Assembly: GCA_009783065.1 (NCBI GenBank)
Contig: WRHV01000019.1
Span: forward strand, 1 to 17,769
Reading direction: 5' to 3'
Origin: Betaproteobacteria bacterium
Lineage (GTDB): Bacteria > Pseudomonadota > Gammaproteobacteria > Burkholderiales > Burkholderiaceae
Length of the DNA: 17,769 nt
Under the pieces are notes generated by a model. It did no database searches. It saw only the letters and a list, made by a program, of their open reading frames with translations, and had not been told where the DNA came from. Numbering within the stretch: the stretch's first letter is position 1; the number at the start of each line of letters is the position of its first letter. Below, piece after piece: positions 1 to 6,689 of the stretch. The translations under genes and the position numbers were made by a program.

Positions 1-1
1 T

Positions 2-304
2 ACCACCTGCATCAACCATGGTATTAAAGGTGGCATGGCTAATTCTATGGCCGAGATGAAAGAAGCAGTACAAAGCGGTTATTGGCATTTATACCGCTAC
101 AACCCGGATTTAAAGAAAGAAGGCAAAAACCCCTTTATCCTCGACTCTAAAGAACCAACAAAGCCTTTTGTAGATTTCATCACAAATGAAGTTCGTTACA
201 GTGCCCTTAAGCTTCAATTCCCCCAAGAAGCGGAGGAACTGTTTGCCAAAACCGCTGTGGATGCAGCGGAACGATTGGAAAGCTATAAACGGCTGGCAGA
301 TTAA
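2..304 (+). CDS. nifJ: Pyruvate:ferredoxin (flavodoxin) oxidoreductase, C-terminal end (partial)
   Basis: Only the last 100 residues are inside the window; the reading frame is open to the left edge, so the gene begins outside. The visible part reads TTCINHGIKGGM, then EAVQSGYWHLYRYNPDLKKEGKNP and a VRYSALKLQFPQEAEELF segment ending in SYKRLAD. This is the characteristic C-terminal tail of single-chain NifJ-type pyruvate:ferredoxin oxidoreductases, next to the thiamine-diphosphate domain. The family cleaves pyruvate with CoA to acetyl-CoA and CO2 and passes electrons to ferredoxin or flavodoxin in the cytoplasm, typical of anaerobes. The internal ATG at 35 is not the start, because homology continues upstream of it. 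A strong terminator follows 21 bases after the stop, so this is the end of its transcription unit. Confidence 0.85.
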   Translation, partial: TTCINHGIKGGMANSMAEMKEAVQSGYWHLYRYNPDLKKEGKNPFILDSKEPTKPFVDFITNEVRYSALKLQFPQEAEELFAKTAVDAAERLESYKRLAD

Positions 305-325
305 AAATAATTAGAAACGCTCACC

Positions 326-366
326 AGGCAGTGCGGATAGTAAAGAACTTCCGCACTGCCTTTTTA
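326..366 (+). terminator. Rho-independent terminator after nifJ
   Basis: A perfect 12-bp stem has arms AGGCAGTGCGGA (326-337) and TCCGCACTGCCT (350-361), a 12-nt loop, and a run of five T from 361. It lies 21 bases beyond the nifJ stop codon. Confidence 0.9.
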
Positions 367-575
367 TTGTATCCGGTATTCAACCAATTACTTCTTTAAT
401 AATTATACTATATGATTATAGAGAATGAACATTAACCATAAAACAGATAAAATTAAAGAAATTTTAATAAAATTTGAATAAAAACATCCTCAAGAATATA
501 TACAGAATAATATCAATTATGATATTCTAAATGAGTCTACAATATTTGTTATATTAAATTAGGGGGGTGCATATA
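367..575. other. AT-rich gene-free stretch with a palindrome
   Basis: About 200 bases of markedly AT-rich DNA (roughly 80% A+T by eye) lie between the nifJ terminator and a small ORF, in a neighbourhood near 50%. No convincing gene is seen. A 7-bp inverted repeat, AATATCA-atta-TGATATT (509-526), is spaced like a dimeric repressor site, but nothing identifies a binding protein. The composition differs from every protein gene in the window, so it could be acquired DNA or simply a promoter region. Confidence 0.5.
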
Positions 576-582
576 ATGATCG

Positions 583-714
583 ATGTGGCAGAAAAGCGGC
601 CTCACCCCAGAAAAAATTGAAAGCAATTCGCACCAATACGCGCAAGACATCGCACAAGGAAAAATCGTAGTTGATGGCTGCTTTTACTGCATGAAGGAGT
701 TTCATAAAATGTAA
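583..714 (+). CDS. Small ORF of unknown function (43 codons), possibly a gene remnant
   Basis: The frame from ATG 583 encodes 43 residues, starting MWQKSGLTPEKIESNSHQ and ending DGCFYCMKEFHKM. Its amino-acid make-up looks coding rather than random (balanced, hydrophilic, amphipathic first half, a C-x-x-C pair at residues 33-36), but I do not recognise the family. Translation signals conflict. A very strong Shine-Dalgarno AGGGGGG (561-567) sits at ideal distance from a different ATG at 576, whose frame stops after 14 codons at 618-620. The ATG at 583 is 15 bases from the SD and +1 out of frame to it. Either the spacing is tolerated, or one base was gained near 583 and the ORF is the body of a frameshifted gene starting MID. 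A chance ORF is also possible. Confidence 0.35.
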   Translation: MWQKSGLTPEKIESNSHQYAQDIAQGKIVVDGCFYCMKEFHKM

Positions 715-771
715 TGAACTATTGATGCCACTGCAAAAACACCTTTTTCCCTCTTTTTCATCCATTGGAAA

Positions 772-799
772 ACGGGCGGCGATTTGACGCGCCGCCCGT
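772..799 (-). terminator. Orphan GC-rich inverted repeat, terminator-like on the minus strand
   Basis: A perfect 10-bp stem has arms ACGGGCGGCG (772-781) and CGCCGCCCGT (790-799) with an 8-nt loop. On the minus strand it is followed by TTTTCC, weakly terminator-like; on the plus strand no T-run follows. No minus-strand gene ends here. The metK fragment begins only ~46 bases to the right, so this may be the leftover end of a gene lost in a rearrangement. Confidence 0.4.
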
Positions 800-845
800 C
801 CTGCGTTTACACTGTTCAACTTCAGGTCAACTTAGCCGAAGTCCC

Positions 846-1160
846 GCCAAAAATATTGTGGCTGCCGGCCTTGCGCGCCAATGCCAGATTCAGGTCAGTT
901 ATGCGATTGGGGTGGCAGAACCGATTAATATTACGGTCTATACGGAAGGTACCGGCGTGATTCCGGATGAAAAAATTGCGGCGCTGATTCAGAATCATTT
1001 TGATCTGCGGCCGAAAGGCATTGTGCAGATGCTGGATTTACTTAAGCCTCGCTATAGTAAAACAGCCGCTTATGGTCATTTTGGCCGTGAAGAACCTGAA
1101 TTTACCTGGGAGCGCACGGATAGGGCCGCGGCCTTGCGCGATGCGGCAGGATTGAAATAA
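846..1160 (+). pseudogene. metK: Truncated S-adenosylmethionine synthetase (C-terminal ~104 residues only)
   Basis: From the codon at 846 the frame reads [20 protein letters not shown], then [36 protein letters not shown] and [18 protein letters not shown]. This is the well-conserved C-terminal third of MetK, which makes S-adenosylmethionine from methionine and ATP. Full-length MetK is about 385-390 residues, so some 280 residues are missing, including the ATP-binding GxGDQG-type segment and most active-site residues. Upstream the frame stays open to 765 (a TTG) but that translation bears no resemblance to MetK, and no plausible start with a ribosome site is seen. The fragment itself is intact and undecayed, suggesting a recent duplication or rearrangement. 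metK is normally essential, so a complete copy presumably exists elsewhere. The remnant is convergent with gph. Confidence 0.85.
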
Positions 1161-1186
1161 TCCGAATAAAGGATGGTGGATCGAAT

Positions 1187-1214
1187 AAGGCCGGTTATAT
1201 AACCGGCCTTTTTA
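1187..1214. terminator. Terminator between the metK remnant and gph
   Basis: A perfect 10-bp stem AAGGCCGGTT (1187-1196) / AACCGGCCTT (1201-1210) with an ATAT loop is followed by T-rich sequence on the plus strand. It ends metK and, read in the other direction with a poorer T-tract, may also serve gph, whose stop is about 30 bases away. Confidence 0.85.
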
Positions 1215-1241
1215 TTGTGTTTGTGCCGGATGGTTTTTCCG

Positions 1242-1910
1242 TTATTTTTTCCGGATCAGGTCGGAAACATGCCAGGGCGTATCAACGATGAGACGGGCGT
1301 TCCATGAAGCCATATCGGTGCCGTATCCCCAGCTCGCAGCGATGGTAACGGAACCGGCGGCATGTCCGGATTGGATATCGCGGGGGTCATCTCCGATGAA
1401 CCAGCAGTTTTCGGGGGCGACGCCTGCCTGTCTTGCTGCCGCAAGGACTGGTTCAGGGTGCGGTTTGGGATGAGGGGTCGTATCCCCGGAAATAATACAG
1501 GCAGCATCATGCAGGCCGATTTTTTGCAATAGCGGAACGGTCAGATTGTGCCTTTTATTGGTCACAATGCCCCAGAGGATGTTTTTTGTCCGCAACAGGT
1601 CGAGAAGTTCAGGGATGCCGTCAAACAGGGTGCTTTTATCGGCAATTTTATCAGCGTAATAGGCGATGAAAGCGTCAGCCAATTCACGGTAATCAGCATG
1701 GCTGGATTCGATGCCGAATGCCGTCCGGATGAGGCCGGGCGCACCGGCTGAGGCGACACGCCGTAATTGCGCATACGGTGTTGGCGGCATCCCGTGGTCG
1801 GCTTTGACCTGATTGATGGCGGCTGCCAGATCCGGCGCCGAATCGATCAGTGTTCCGTCAAGGTCAAATAAAACCGCTTGGGGCAAGGTTAGTTTGTGGG
1901 GCATTTTCAT
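1242..1910 (-). CDS. gph: Phosphoglycolate phosphatase-like HAD hydrolase
   Basis: A 222-residue cytoplasmic haloacid-dehalogenase-superfamily phosphatase. Motif I is LFDLDGTLIDS, with nucleophile D16 and acid/base D18; a helical cap follows (about 25-95); motif II is VTNKR (T117, N118); motif III lysine is K149 in HPKPHPEP; motif IV is FIGDDPRD (D174, D175). Order and length match Gph, which hydrolyses 2-phosphoglycolate arising from DNA repair or oxygenase side reactions. In this family and context (directly after ubiG in many Burkholderiales) the true substrate may differ. It starts 19 bases after the ubiG stop in the same orientation with no clear Shine-Dalgarno, so translation is probably coupled to ubiG. 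ATG 1910 was chosen; a second ATG two codons in (1904) is equally possible. Confidence 0.85.
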   Translation of the reverse strand: MKMPHKLTLPQAVLFDLDGTLIDSAPDLAAAINQVKADHGMPPTPYAQLRRVASAGAPGLIRTAFGIESSHADYRELADAFIAYYADKIADKSTLFDGIPELLDLLRTKNILWGIVTNKRHNLTVPLLQKIGLHDAACIISGDTTPHPKPHPEPVLAAARQAGVAPENCWFIGDDPRDIQSGHAAGSVTIAASWGYGTDMASWNARLIVDTPWHVSDLIRKK

Positions 1911-1929
1911 GGTTTGAATGGTTTTTTAT

Positions 1930-2625
1930 TCAGAGCGGACGTTGACAGGCTATCATGTAATTGACGCTGACGTCCCGGGTGAGATGGAAACGCTTTGTTA
2001 TCGGGGTGTAGTGAATACCGGTCAAGGCGGAAATAGTCATGCCGGTATGGCGTATGGAGCGCGATAGCTCGGCAGGCGTCAGAAAGCGCGCATAGTGGTG
2101 AGTCCCTCTGGGAAGCAGTCCCAGCATATACTCAGCCGCAACAATGGCATGGACGAATGATTTCAGGTTGCGGTTTAATGTGGCAAAAAAGACGGTGCCT
2201 TTGGGTTTGACCAGGCGGGAAGCAGCCTGGATAAGGGAGAGAGGCTCCGGAACGTGTTCGAGCGTTTCGAGACAGGTGATGATGTCGTAGGCGTCAGGCT
2301 CTGTTTTGGCGAGGTCTTCTGCTGAAATGAGCCGGTAGTCAATGGAAAGTCCGGATTGCGCGGCGTGCGCTTTTGCTGTTTGGATCGCTTCAGAGGCAAG
2401 GTCGATTCCGGTGACCTGAGCGCCGCGTCTGGCCATGCCTTCACTGAGTATGCCGCCGCCGCAGCCGATGTCCAGTATTTTTTTTCCTTCAAGAGAGGTG
2501 ATGCTTTCGATCCATTGGAGCCGAATGGGATTAAGTTCATGGAGGGGACGAAATGCCCCGTCAGGTTGCCACCATTTTTTTGCAAGCGCATTGAATTTTT
2601 GCAGTTCTGTCTGGTCGGCATTCAT
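1930..2625 (-). CDS. ubiG: Ubiquinone biosynthesis O-methyltransferase UbiG
   Basis: A 231-residue SAM-dependent methyltransferase. It opens with the UbiG-type N-terminus (ELQKFNALAKKWWQPDGAFRPLHELNPIRL), then the SAM-binding motif I LDIGCGGGILSEGMA (51-65), the acidic end of strand 2 GIDLASEA (D75) and the LETLEHV motif after strand 4. The family performs both O-methylations in ubiquinone synthesis (on a polyprenyl catechol and on demethylubiquinol) at the inner membrane surface. Length and motif order are normal. It is the first gene of a ubiG-gph unit. A good -10 (2670-2675) lies 45 bases upstream, and a palindromic repeat element ends just beyond it, so that element forms the upstream flank of the promoter. 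Confidence 0.92.
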   Translation of the reverse strand: MNADQTELQKFNALAKKWWQPDGAFRPLHELNPIRLQWIESITSLEGKKILDIGCGGGILSEGMARRGAQVTGIDLASEAIQTAKAHAAQSGLSIDYRLISAEDLAKTEPDAYDIITCLETLEHVPEPLSLIQAASRLVKPKGTVFFATLNRNLKSFVHAIVAAEYMLGLLPRGTHHYARFLTPAELSRSIRHTGMTISALTGIHYTPITKRFHLTRDVSVNYMIACQRPL

Positions 2626-2669
2626 GAAGGCATCCGCGTTCAGAATAAAAGATAGGATGTATTTTGCTT

Positions 2670-2675
2670 ATTATA
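2670..2675 (-). promoter_or_regulatory. Candidate -10 box for ubiG-gph
   Basis: The minus strand carries a consensus TATAAT about 45 bases before the ubiG ATG. At 17-18 bp spacing the -35 position is poor (CCAACG). It lies 28 bases from the end of the palindromic element, so any upstream activator sites would have been displaced or replaced by it. Confidence 0.35.
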
Positions 2676-2703
2676 TCCTCACCTTGCGCGGACGTTGGGC
2701 AGC

Positions 2704-2885
2704 TTAGGGTCAGCCCTCATTAATTTGTCTGCTGCAAAGCTGCTTTTTCCGGTCTGCCTGCGTTGCCGGTTCAAAATAGAACTCGCCGTATGTTCAATAC
2801 GCCATCGCCCCATTTTGTCCCTGCGCCTTGGCAGACAGAAAAAATCAACTTTTCGCGACGACAAATTAATGAGGGCTGACCCTAA
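2704..2885. mobile_element. 182-bp fully palindromic MITE-like element
   Basis: The ends are perfect 26-bp inverted repeats (2704-2729 and 2860-2885), starting TTAGGGTCAGCCCTCATTAA on both strands. The interior is also an imperfect palindrome about the same centre: a CGTAT-gttca-ATACG loop stem spans 2787-2801, exactly midway, and CAAAAT at 2772-2777 mirrors ATTTTG at 2812-2817. The whole unit can therefore fold into one long hairpin. No transposase is encoded. On the minus strand an ATG at 2813 begins MGRWRIEHTASS, faintly like the M-x-R-x-x-R-I-E start of REP-associated tyrosine (Y1) transposases, which hints at a deletion derivative; this is a guess. No clear target duplication is visible. 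It lies between the ompA terminator and the ubiG promoter. Confidence 0.7.
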
Positions 2886-2886
2886 A

Positions 2887-2913
2887 CAAAAACCCCCGCT
2901 TGCGCGGGGGTTT
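2887..2913 (-). terminator. Rho-independent terminator of ompA
   Basis: On the minus strand a perfect 10-bp stem AAACCCCCGC / GCGGGGGTTT closes a 4-nt loop and is followed by TTGTTT. It begins 16 bases after the ompA stop and directly abuts the palindromic element. Confidence 0.88.
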
Positions 2914-2929
2914 GAGGAGTCATTTAGAA

Positions 2930-3553
2930 TTATGACTTGGTGGCGCGGTTAGAAACCACTTCAATTTCTACACGGCGGTTTTTAGCGCGGCCTTCCCTGG
3001 TTCTGTTGTCAGCAACAGGTTGTCTCTTGCCTTTACCTTCGGTGTAGATTTTCTTCGGATCTACGCCTTTGGATACCAGATAGCTCTTAACAGCGTTAGC
3101 ACGACGCTCAGAGAGTCCCTGGTTGTATTTGTCGGTACCGATCCAGTCGGTATGACCGACGGCAACGATAACCTCAACATCCAGATTCTGGAGGTTGGCA
3201 ACGATTTCATCCAGTTTGGCTTTGCCTTCCGGCTTCAGCGCATATTTGTCGAAGTCAAAGAAAGCGTCAGCAGCAAAGGTGACTTTTTCAGACGTCGGCG
3301 CAGGAGCGACAGCAACAGGAGCTGGAGCAGCCGGTTTGGCCAGCGGACCATCACAGCCAGGAACTGCGTCAGCCGGCGTCCAGTAGCCGGTGTGCCAGCA
3401 CAGGCCGGTTGCGTTACGGGAAATAACGCCACGCTGATCCTGGAGATAAGCACTGTATGGCTTTTTAGCCATGATATCTTGTGCTGTTTGCGCTGAAGCA
3501 GATACGGCAATAGCTGCTGAAGCAGCGAAAAGAATTTTGAGCAATTTATTCAT
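2930..3553 (-). CDS. ompA: OmpA-family peptidoglycan-associated outer-membrane protein
   Basis: A 207-residue exported protein. Residues 1-21 (MNKLLKILFAASAAIAVSASA) are a typical signal peptide, with cleavage likely before QTAQD. A ~50-residue segment with two cysteines (52 and 67; GLCWHTGYWTPADAVPGC) and an Ala/Pro linker (72-87) leads to an OmpA C-terminal domain (91-200) with FFDFD, GHTD (133-136), LSERRANAV and NRRVEIEV motifs that bind the peptidoglycan diaminopimelate group. There is no eight-stranded N-terminal barrel: this is the short form common beside ubiG-gph in Burkholderiales. The start is ATG 3553, preceded by AGAGGA at good spacing and immediately followed by the signal peptide; the frame is open 15 codons further but that part is not signal-like. 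It has its own terminator. Confidence 0.9.
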   Translation of the reverse strand: MNKLLKILFAASAAIAVSASAQTAQDIMAKKPYSAYLQDQRGVISRNATGLCWHTGYWTPADAVPGCDGPLAKPAAPAPVAVAPAPTSEKVTFAADAFFDFDKYALKPEGKAKLDEIVANLQNLDVEVIVAVGHTDWIGTDKYNQGLSERRANAVKSYLVSKGVDPKKIYTEGKGKRQPVADNRTREGRAKNRRVEIEVVSNRATKS

Positions 3554-3666
3554 AATGATCCTCTTGTTTGAGATACCCGCAGCAGGCTGCGCATCCATTT
3601 TTTTACTTCACGATAATAAAAAAAAACCAACACTCACATCTCTTCGAATTTTCGAATAATACGTTT

Positions 3667-3696
3667 TTTATATTTTACATAGGGTTGACCTTTGAA
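3667..3696 (-). promoter_or_regulatory. Candidate ompA promoter
   Basis: On the minus strand TTCAAA (3691-3696) and TATAAA (3667-3672) are separated by 18 bp, about 115 bases before the ompA start, in an AT-rich segment. This would give a leader of roughly 105 nt. The match is only fair. Confidence 0.3.
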
Positions 3697-3947
3697 TAGC
3701 TTAATAAGCTCAAACTATTTTCGTTTTTTTGATTTTGTAAGATTTTTGTTGCATTTTCACAACCTAAATCTCATCAAAACGGAAAAATCGCAAATAGCGA
3801 ACCCTTCCGATAATAGCAAAATAACTCATATTTGCAATACGGATGAGCGAAAGATTGCTGTTTTTGCGTAAATAAAGCGCAAAAAAAGCATTTTCATTTC
3901 CAAGAAATGCAGAACGGCTCCAAAAAGGAAGGGGAATTGGCAGCGCA
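3697..3947. other. Divergent ompA-gyrA intergenic region with hairpins
   Basis: No gene is seen. Three inverted repeats occur: GCAAATA/TATTTGC (3790-3796, 3829-3835); TTTTTGCG/CGCAAAAA (3861-3868, 3878-3885, 9-nt loop, extendable outward); and CATTTC-caa-GAAATG (3895-3909). The last two lie just upstream of the likely gyrA promoter. Open frames here on the minus strand have no family resemblance and no ribosome site. Confidence 0.4.
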
Positions 3948-3956
3948 TGATAAAAT
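3948..3956 (+). promoter_or_regulatory. Candidate extended -10 promoter for gyrA
   Basis: TG-A-TAAAAT is an extended -10 element 79 bases before the gyrA start. No good -35 is present at 17 bp, as is usual for extended -10 promoters. This would give a leader of about 70 nt. Confidence 0.35.
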
Positions 3957-4034
3957 ATCGCTTTTTCTAGATAATCCGTTGACGGGATCGAATGCAGCGT
4001 AAAAAACTGTTTTGCCTGTCGGAGCAAGTTTTTC

Positions 4035-6689
4035 ATGGAACAATTCGCAAAAGAAACCATTTCAATTTCCCTTGAAGAGGAAATGCGCAAGAGCTATCTG
4101 GATTACGCCATGAGCGTGATTGTGGGGCGCGCGCTTCCCGATGTGCGGGATGGCTTAAAGCCGGTGCACCGCCGTGTGCTTTTTGCCATGCATGAGATGA
4201 ACAATGTCTGGAACCGGCCTTATGTTAAATGTGCCCGTGTGGTCGGTGATGTGATGGGTAAATATCACCCGCATGGTGATGCTTCCATTTATGACACCCT
4301 GGTTCGGCTGGCGCAGGATTTTTCCATGCGCTATACGCTGGTGGATGGACAGGGTAATTTCGGATCAATCGATGGCGATAATGCGGCCGCCATGCGGTAC
4401 ACCGAGTGCCGGCTGGATAGGATTGCCGGTGAAATGCTGGCCGATATTGATAAGGAAACGGTTGATTTTGTCCCTAATTACGATGGCAAGGAAGAAGAAC
4501 CTTCCGTTTTGCCGACTCGGATTCCCAATCTCCTGGTGAATGGTTCATCCGGTATTGCAGTGGGAATGGCGACGAATATCCCGCCGCATAATATTCGTGA
4601 GGTGCTCCATGCGGCACAGCATCTTCTGAAAAATCCGGATTGCACGGTTGATGATTTGATCGCTTTCGTGCCCGCACCTGATTTTCCGACAGGCGCTATT
4701 ATTTATGGTTTGTCAGGCGTTCATGATGGTTATCGGACTGGCAGAGGCCGTGTGGTGATGCGTGCCAAGACCCATTTTGAAGAACTGGGCAGGGAAGGGC
4801 GATACGCCATCATTGTTGATGAACTGCCTTATCAGGTCAATAAAAAATCGTTGCTGGAACGGATTGCCGAGCATGTCCGGGAAAAACGGATTGAAGGTAT
4901 TACGGATATCAGGGATGAGTCAGACAAGTCCGGCATGCGGGTTGTCATTGAACTCAGGCGCAATGAAGTGCCTGAAGTGGTGCTGAACAATCTGTATAAG
5001 CAGACCCAGTTGCAAGATACCTTCGGCATGAATATGGTGGCGCTGGTGGATGGGCAGCCCAGGCTGCTGAATCTGCGTCAGATGCTGGAATCTTTCCTGT
5101 CGCATCGCCGTGAAGTGGTCATGCGAAGAACCACTTATGAGTTGCAAAGAGCGCGTGAGCGCGGCCATGTGCTGGAAGGTCTGGCAGTGGCGCTTGCCAA
5201 TATTGATGAATTTATCGCCATCATCCGCGCGGCGCCGACACCGCCGATTGCCCGTCAGGAACTGATGTCGCGTTCCTGGGATTCTTCGCTTGTGCGGGAG
5301 ATGCTTTCGAGGACAGGTGATGGTCACGCGGATGGGATTGCCGCATTTCGTCCGGAGAATCTGCCGGATGGATTCGGTATCCAGGTGGACGGGATGTATC
5401 GATTGTCCGAGGAACAGGCGCAGGAAATCCTGCAAATGCGTTTGCAGCGTTTAACCGGTCTTGAGCAGGACCGCATCCTGAATGAATACCGTGATGTCAT
5501 GCTGCAGATAGCCGAGTTGCTCGATATTCTGGCAAAACCGGAACGCGTGCTTGCCATTATTGAAACCGAACTCGGTGAGGTTATGTCTGCGTATGGTCAG
5601 GAAGACAAGGATGTCCGCCGTTCTGAAATTGAGCGAAATGCGTTTGATCTGGAAACGGAAGACCTGATTACCCCGCAGGATATGGTGGTGACGTTGTCCA
5701 ATACCGGTTATATCAAGTCGCAGCCGCTTTCTGAATACCGTGCGCAAAAGCGTGGCGGGCGTGGCAGGCAGGCGACCGCAACACGGGAAGATGAGTGGAT
5801 TGACCAGATGTTTGTCGCCAATACCCACGATTTTATTCTGTGTTTCTCTGATAAGGGGCGCGTGTATTGGCTGAAAGTATGGGAAGTGCCGCAGGGGTCG
5901 CGTAATGCGCGCGGGCGTCCGATCGTCAATATGTTCCCGTTGCAGGACAATGAGAAGATAACGGTGATTCTCCCGTTGTCAGGCGAAAACCGGAATTTCC
6001 CCGATAATCATTACGTCTTTATGGCAACCAGCCAGGGCACCGTCAAGAAAACCTCGTTAACCGATTTCAGCAATCCCCGCAAAACGGGCATTATTGCAGT
6101 CGGGCTGGATGAAGGGGATTATCTGATTGGCGCGGCGCTGACTGACGGTCAGCATGATGTGATGCTTTTTTCCGATGCCGGCAAGGCCGTGCGGTTTGAT
6201 GAGAATGATGTGCGTCCAATGGGGCGTGCGGCGCGCGGTGTGCGCGGCATGAATCTGGATGAGGAGCATCGTGTGATTGCGATGCTGGTGGCCGAGGATG
6301 AAAACCAGTCTGTCCTGACCGCGACTGAAAACGGTTTCGGCAAACGCACGCCCATTGCGGAATATACCCGCCACGGTCGCGGTACGAAGGGCATGATCGC
6401 TATCCAGACAACGGAGCGTAACGGCAAGGTGGTCGCTGCGACGCTGGTTGATGAAAAGGATGAAATTATGCTGATTACCACAGGCGGTATCCTGATTAGG
6501 ACCCGTGTTTCCGAAATCCGTGAAATGGGCCGCGCCACGCAGGGCGTTACGTTGATTGCCGTTGAGGATGGCACCAATTTGAGCGGCCTTCAGCGCATTA
6601 TGGAAACGGATGTGGAAGATGCCGAGGCGACAGAGCCCCAGGCGGATGCGCGTGCCGATGCGGAGGAGGTTTTAGACCCTAAAGAATGA
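4035..6689 (+). CDS. gyrA: DNA gyrase subunit A
   Basis: A full-length 884-residue type II topoisomerase subunit that, with GyrB, introduces negative supercoils. The N-terminal breakage-reunion domain contains [16 protein letters not shown] (33-47), KYHPHGD (76-82) and the catalytic tyrosine Y122 in [10 protein letters not shown]. The C-terminal beta-pinwheel carries a GyrA box QKRGGRG (571-577), required for DNA wrapping and distinguishing it from ParC. An acidic tail ends the protein. In the quinolone-resistance region, position 83 (E. coli numbering coincides) is Ala, encoded by GCT at 4281, where most bacteria have Ser or Thr; position 87 is Asp. GGAG at 4021-4024 is the ribosome site. 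The TGA overlaps the serC ATG by four bases (ATGA), so the downstream genes are probably translationally coupled and co-transcribed. Confidence 0.98.
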   Translation: MEQFAKETISISLEEEMRKSYLDYAMSVIVGRALPDVRDGLKPVHRRVLFAMHEMNNVWNRPYVKCARVVGDVMGKYHPHGDASIYDTLVRLAQDFSMRYTLVDGQGNFGSIDGDNAAAMRYTECRLDRIAGEMLADIDKETVDFVPNYDGKEEEPSVLPTRIPNLLVNGSSGIAVGMATNIPPHNIREVLHAAQHLLKNPDCTVDDLIAFVPAPDFPTGAIIYGLSGVHDGYRTGRGRVVMRAKTHFEELGREGRYAIIVDELPYQVNKKSLLERIAEHVREKRIEGITDIRDESDKSGMRVVIELRRNEVPEVVLNNLYKQTQLQDTFGMNMVALVDGQPRLLNLRQMLESFLSHRREVVMRRTTYELQRARERGHVLEGLAVALANIDEFIAIIRAAPTPPIARQELMSRSWDSSLVREMLSRTGDGHADGIAAFRPENLPDGFGIQVDGMYRLSEEQAQEILQMRLQRLTGLEQDRILNEYRDVMLQIAELLDILAKPERVLAIIETELGEVMSAYGQEDKDVRRSEIERNAFDLETEDLITPQDMVVTLSNTGYIKSQPLSEYRAQKRGGRGRQATATREDEWIDQMFVANTHDFILCFSDKGRVYWLKVWEVPQGSRNARGRPIVNMFPLQDNEKITVILPLSGENRNFPDNHYVFMATSQGTVKKTSLTDFSNPRKTGIIAVGLDEGDYLIGAALTDGQHDVMLFSDAGKAVRFDENDVRPMGRAARGVRGMNLDEEHRVIAMLVAEDENQSVLTATENGFGKRTPIAEYTRHGRGTKGMIAIQTTERNGKVVAATLVDEKDEIMLITTGGILIRTRVSEIREMGRATQGVTLIAVEDGTNLSGLQRIMETDVEDAEATEPQADARADAEEVLDPKE

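Noticed and set aside
559..819. 86-codon minus-strand frame over the small ORF
   Set aside because: Ends within the ribosome-site region of the plus-strand ORF and its translation looks like a shadow; no ribosome site.
2679..2864. 61-codon minus-strand frame through the palindromic element as a gene
   Set aside because: Runs across the element border and only its MGRWRIEH part suggests anything; too short for a transposase, so treated as part of the element.
3764..4090. 108-codon minus-strand frame overlapping the gyrA start
   Set aside because: Overlaps the gyrA leader and coding start, no family resemblance, low-complexity AT-driven composition.
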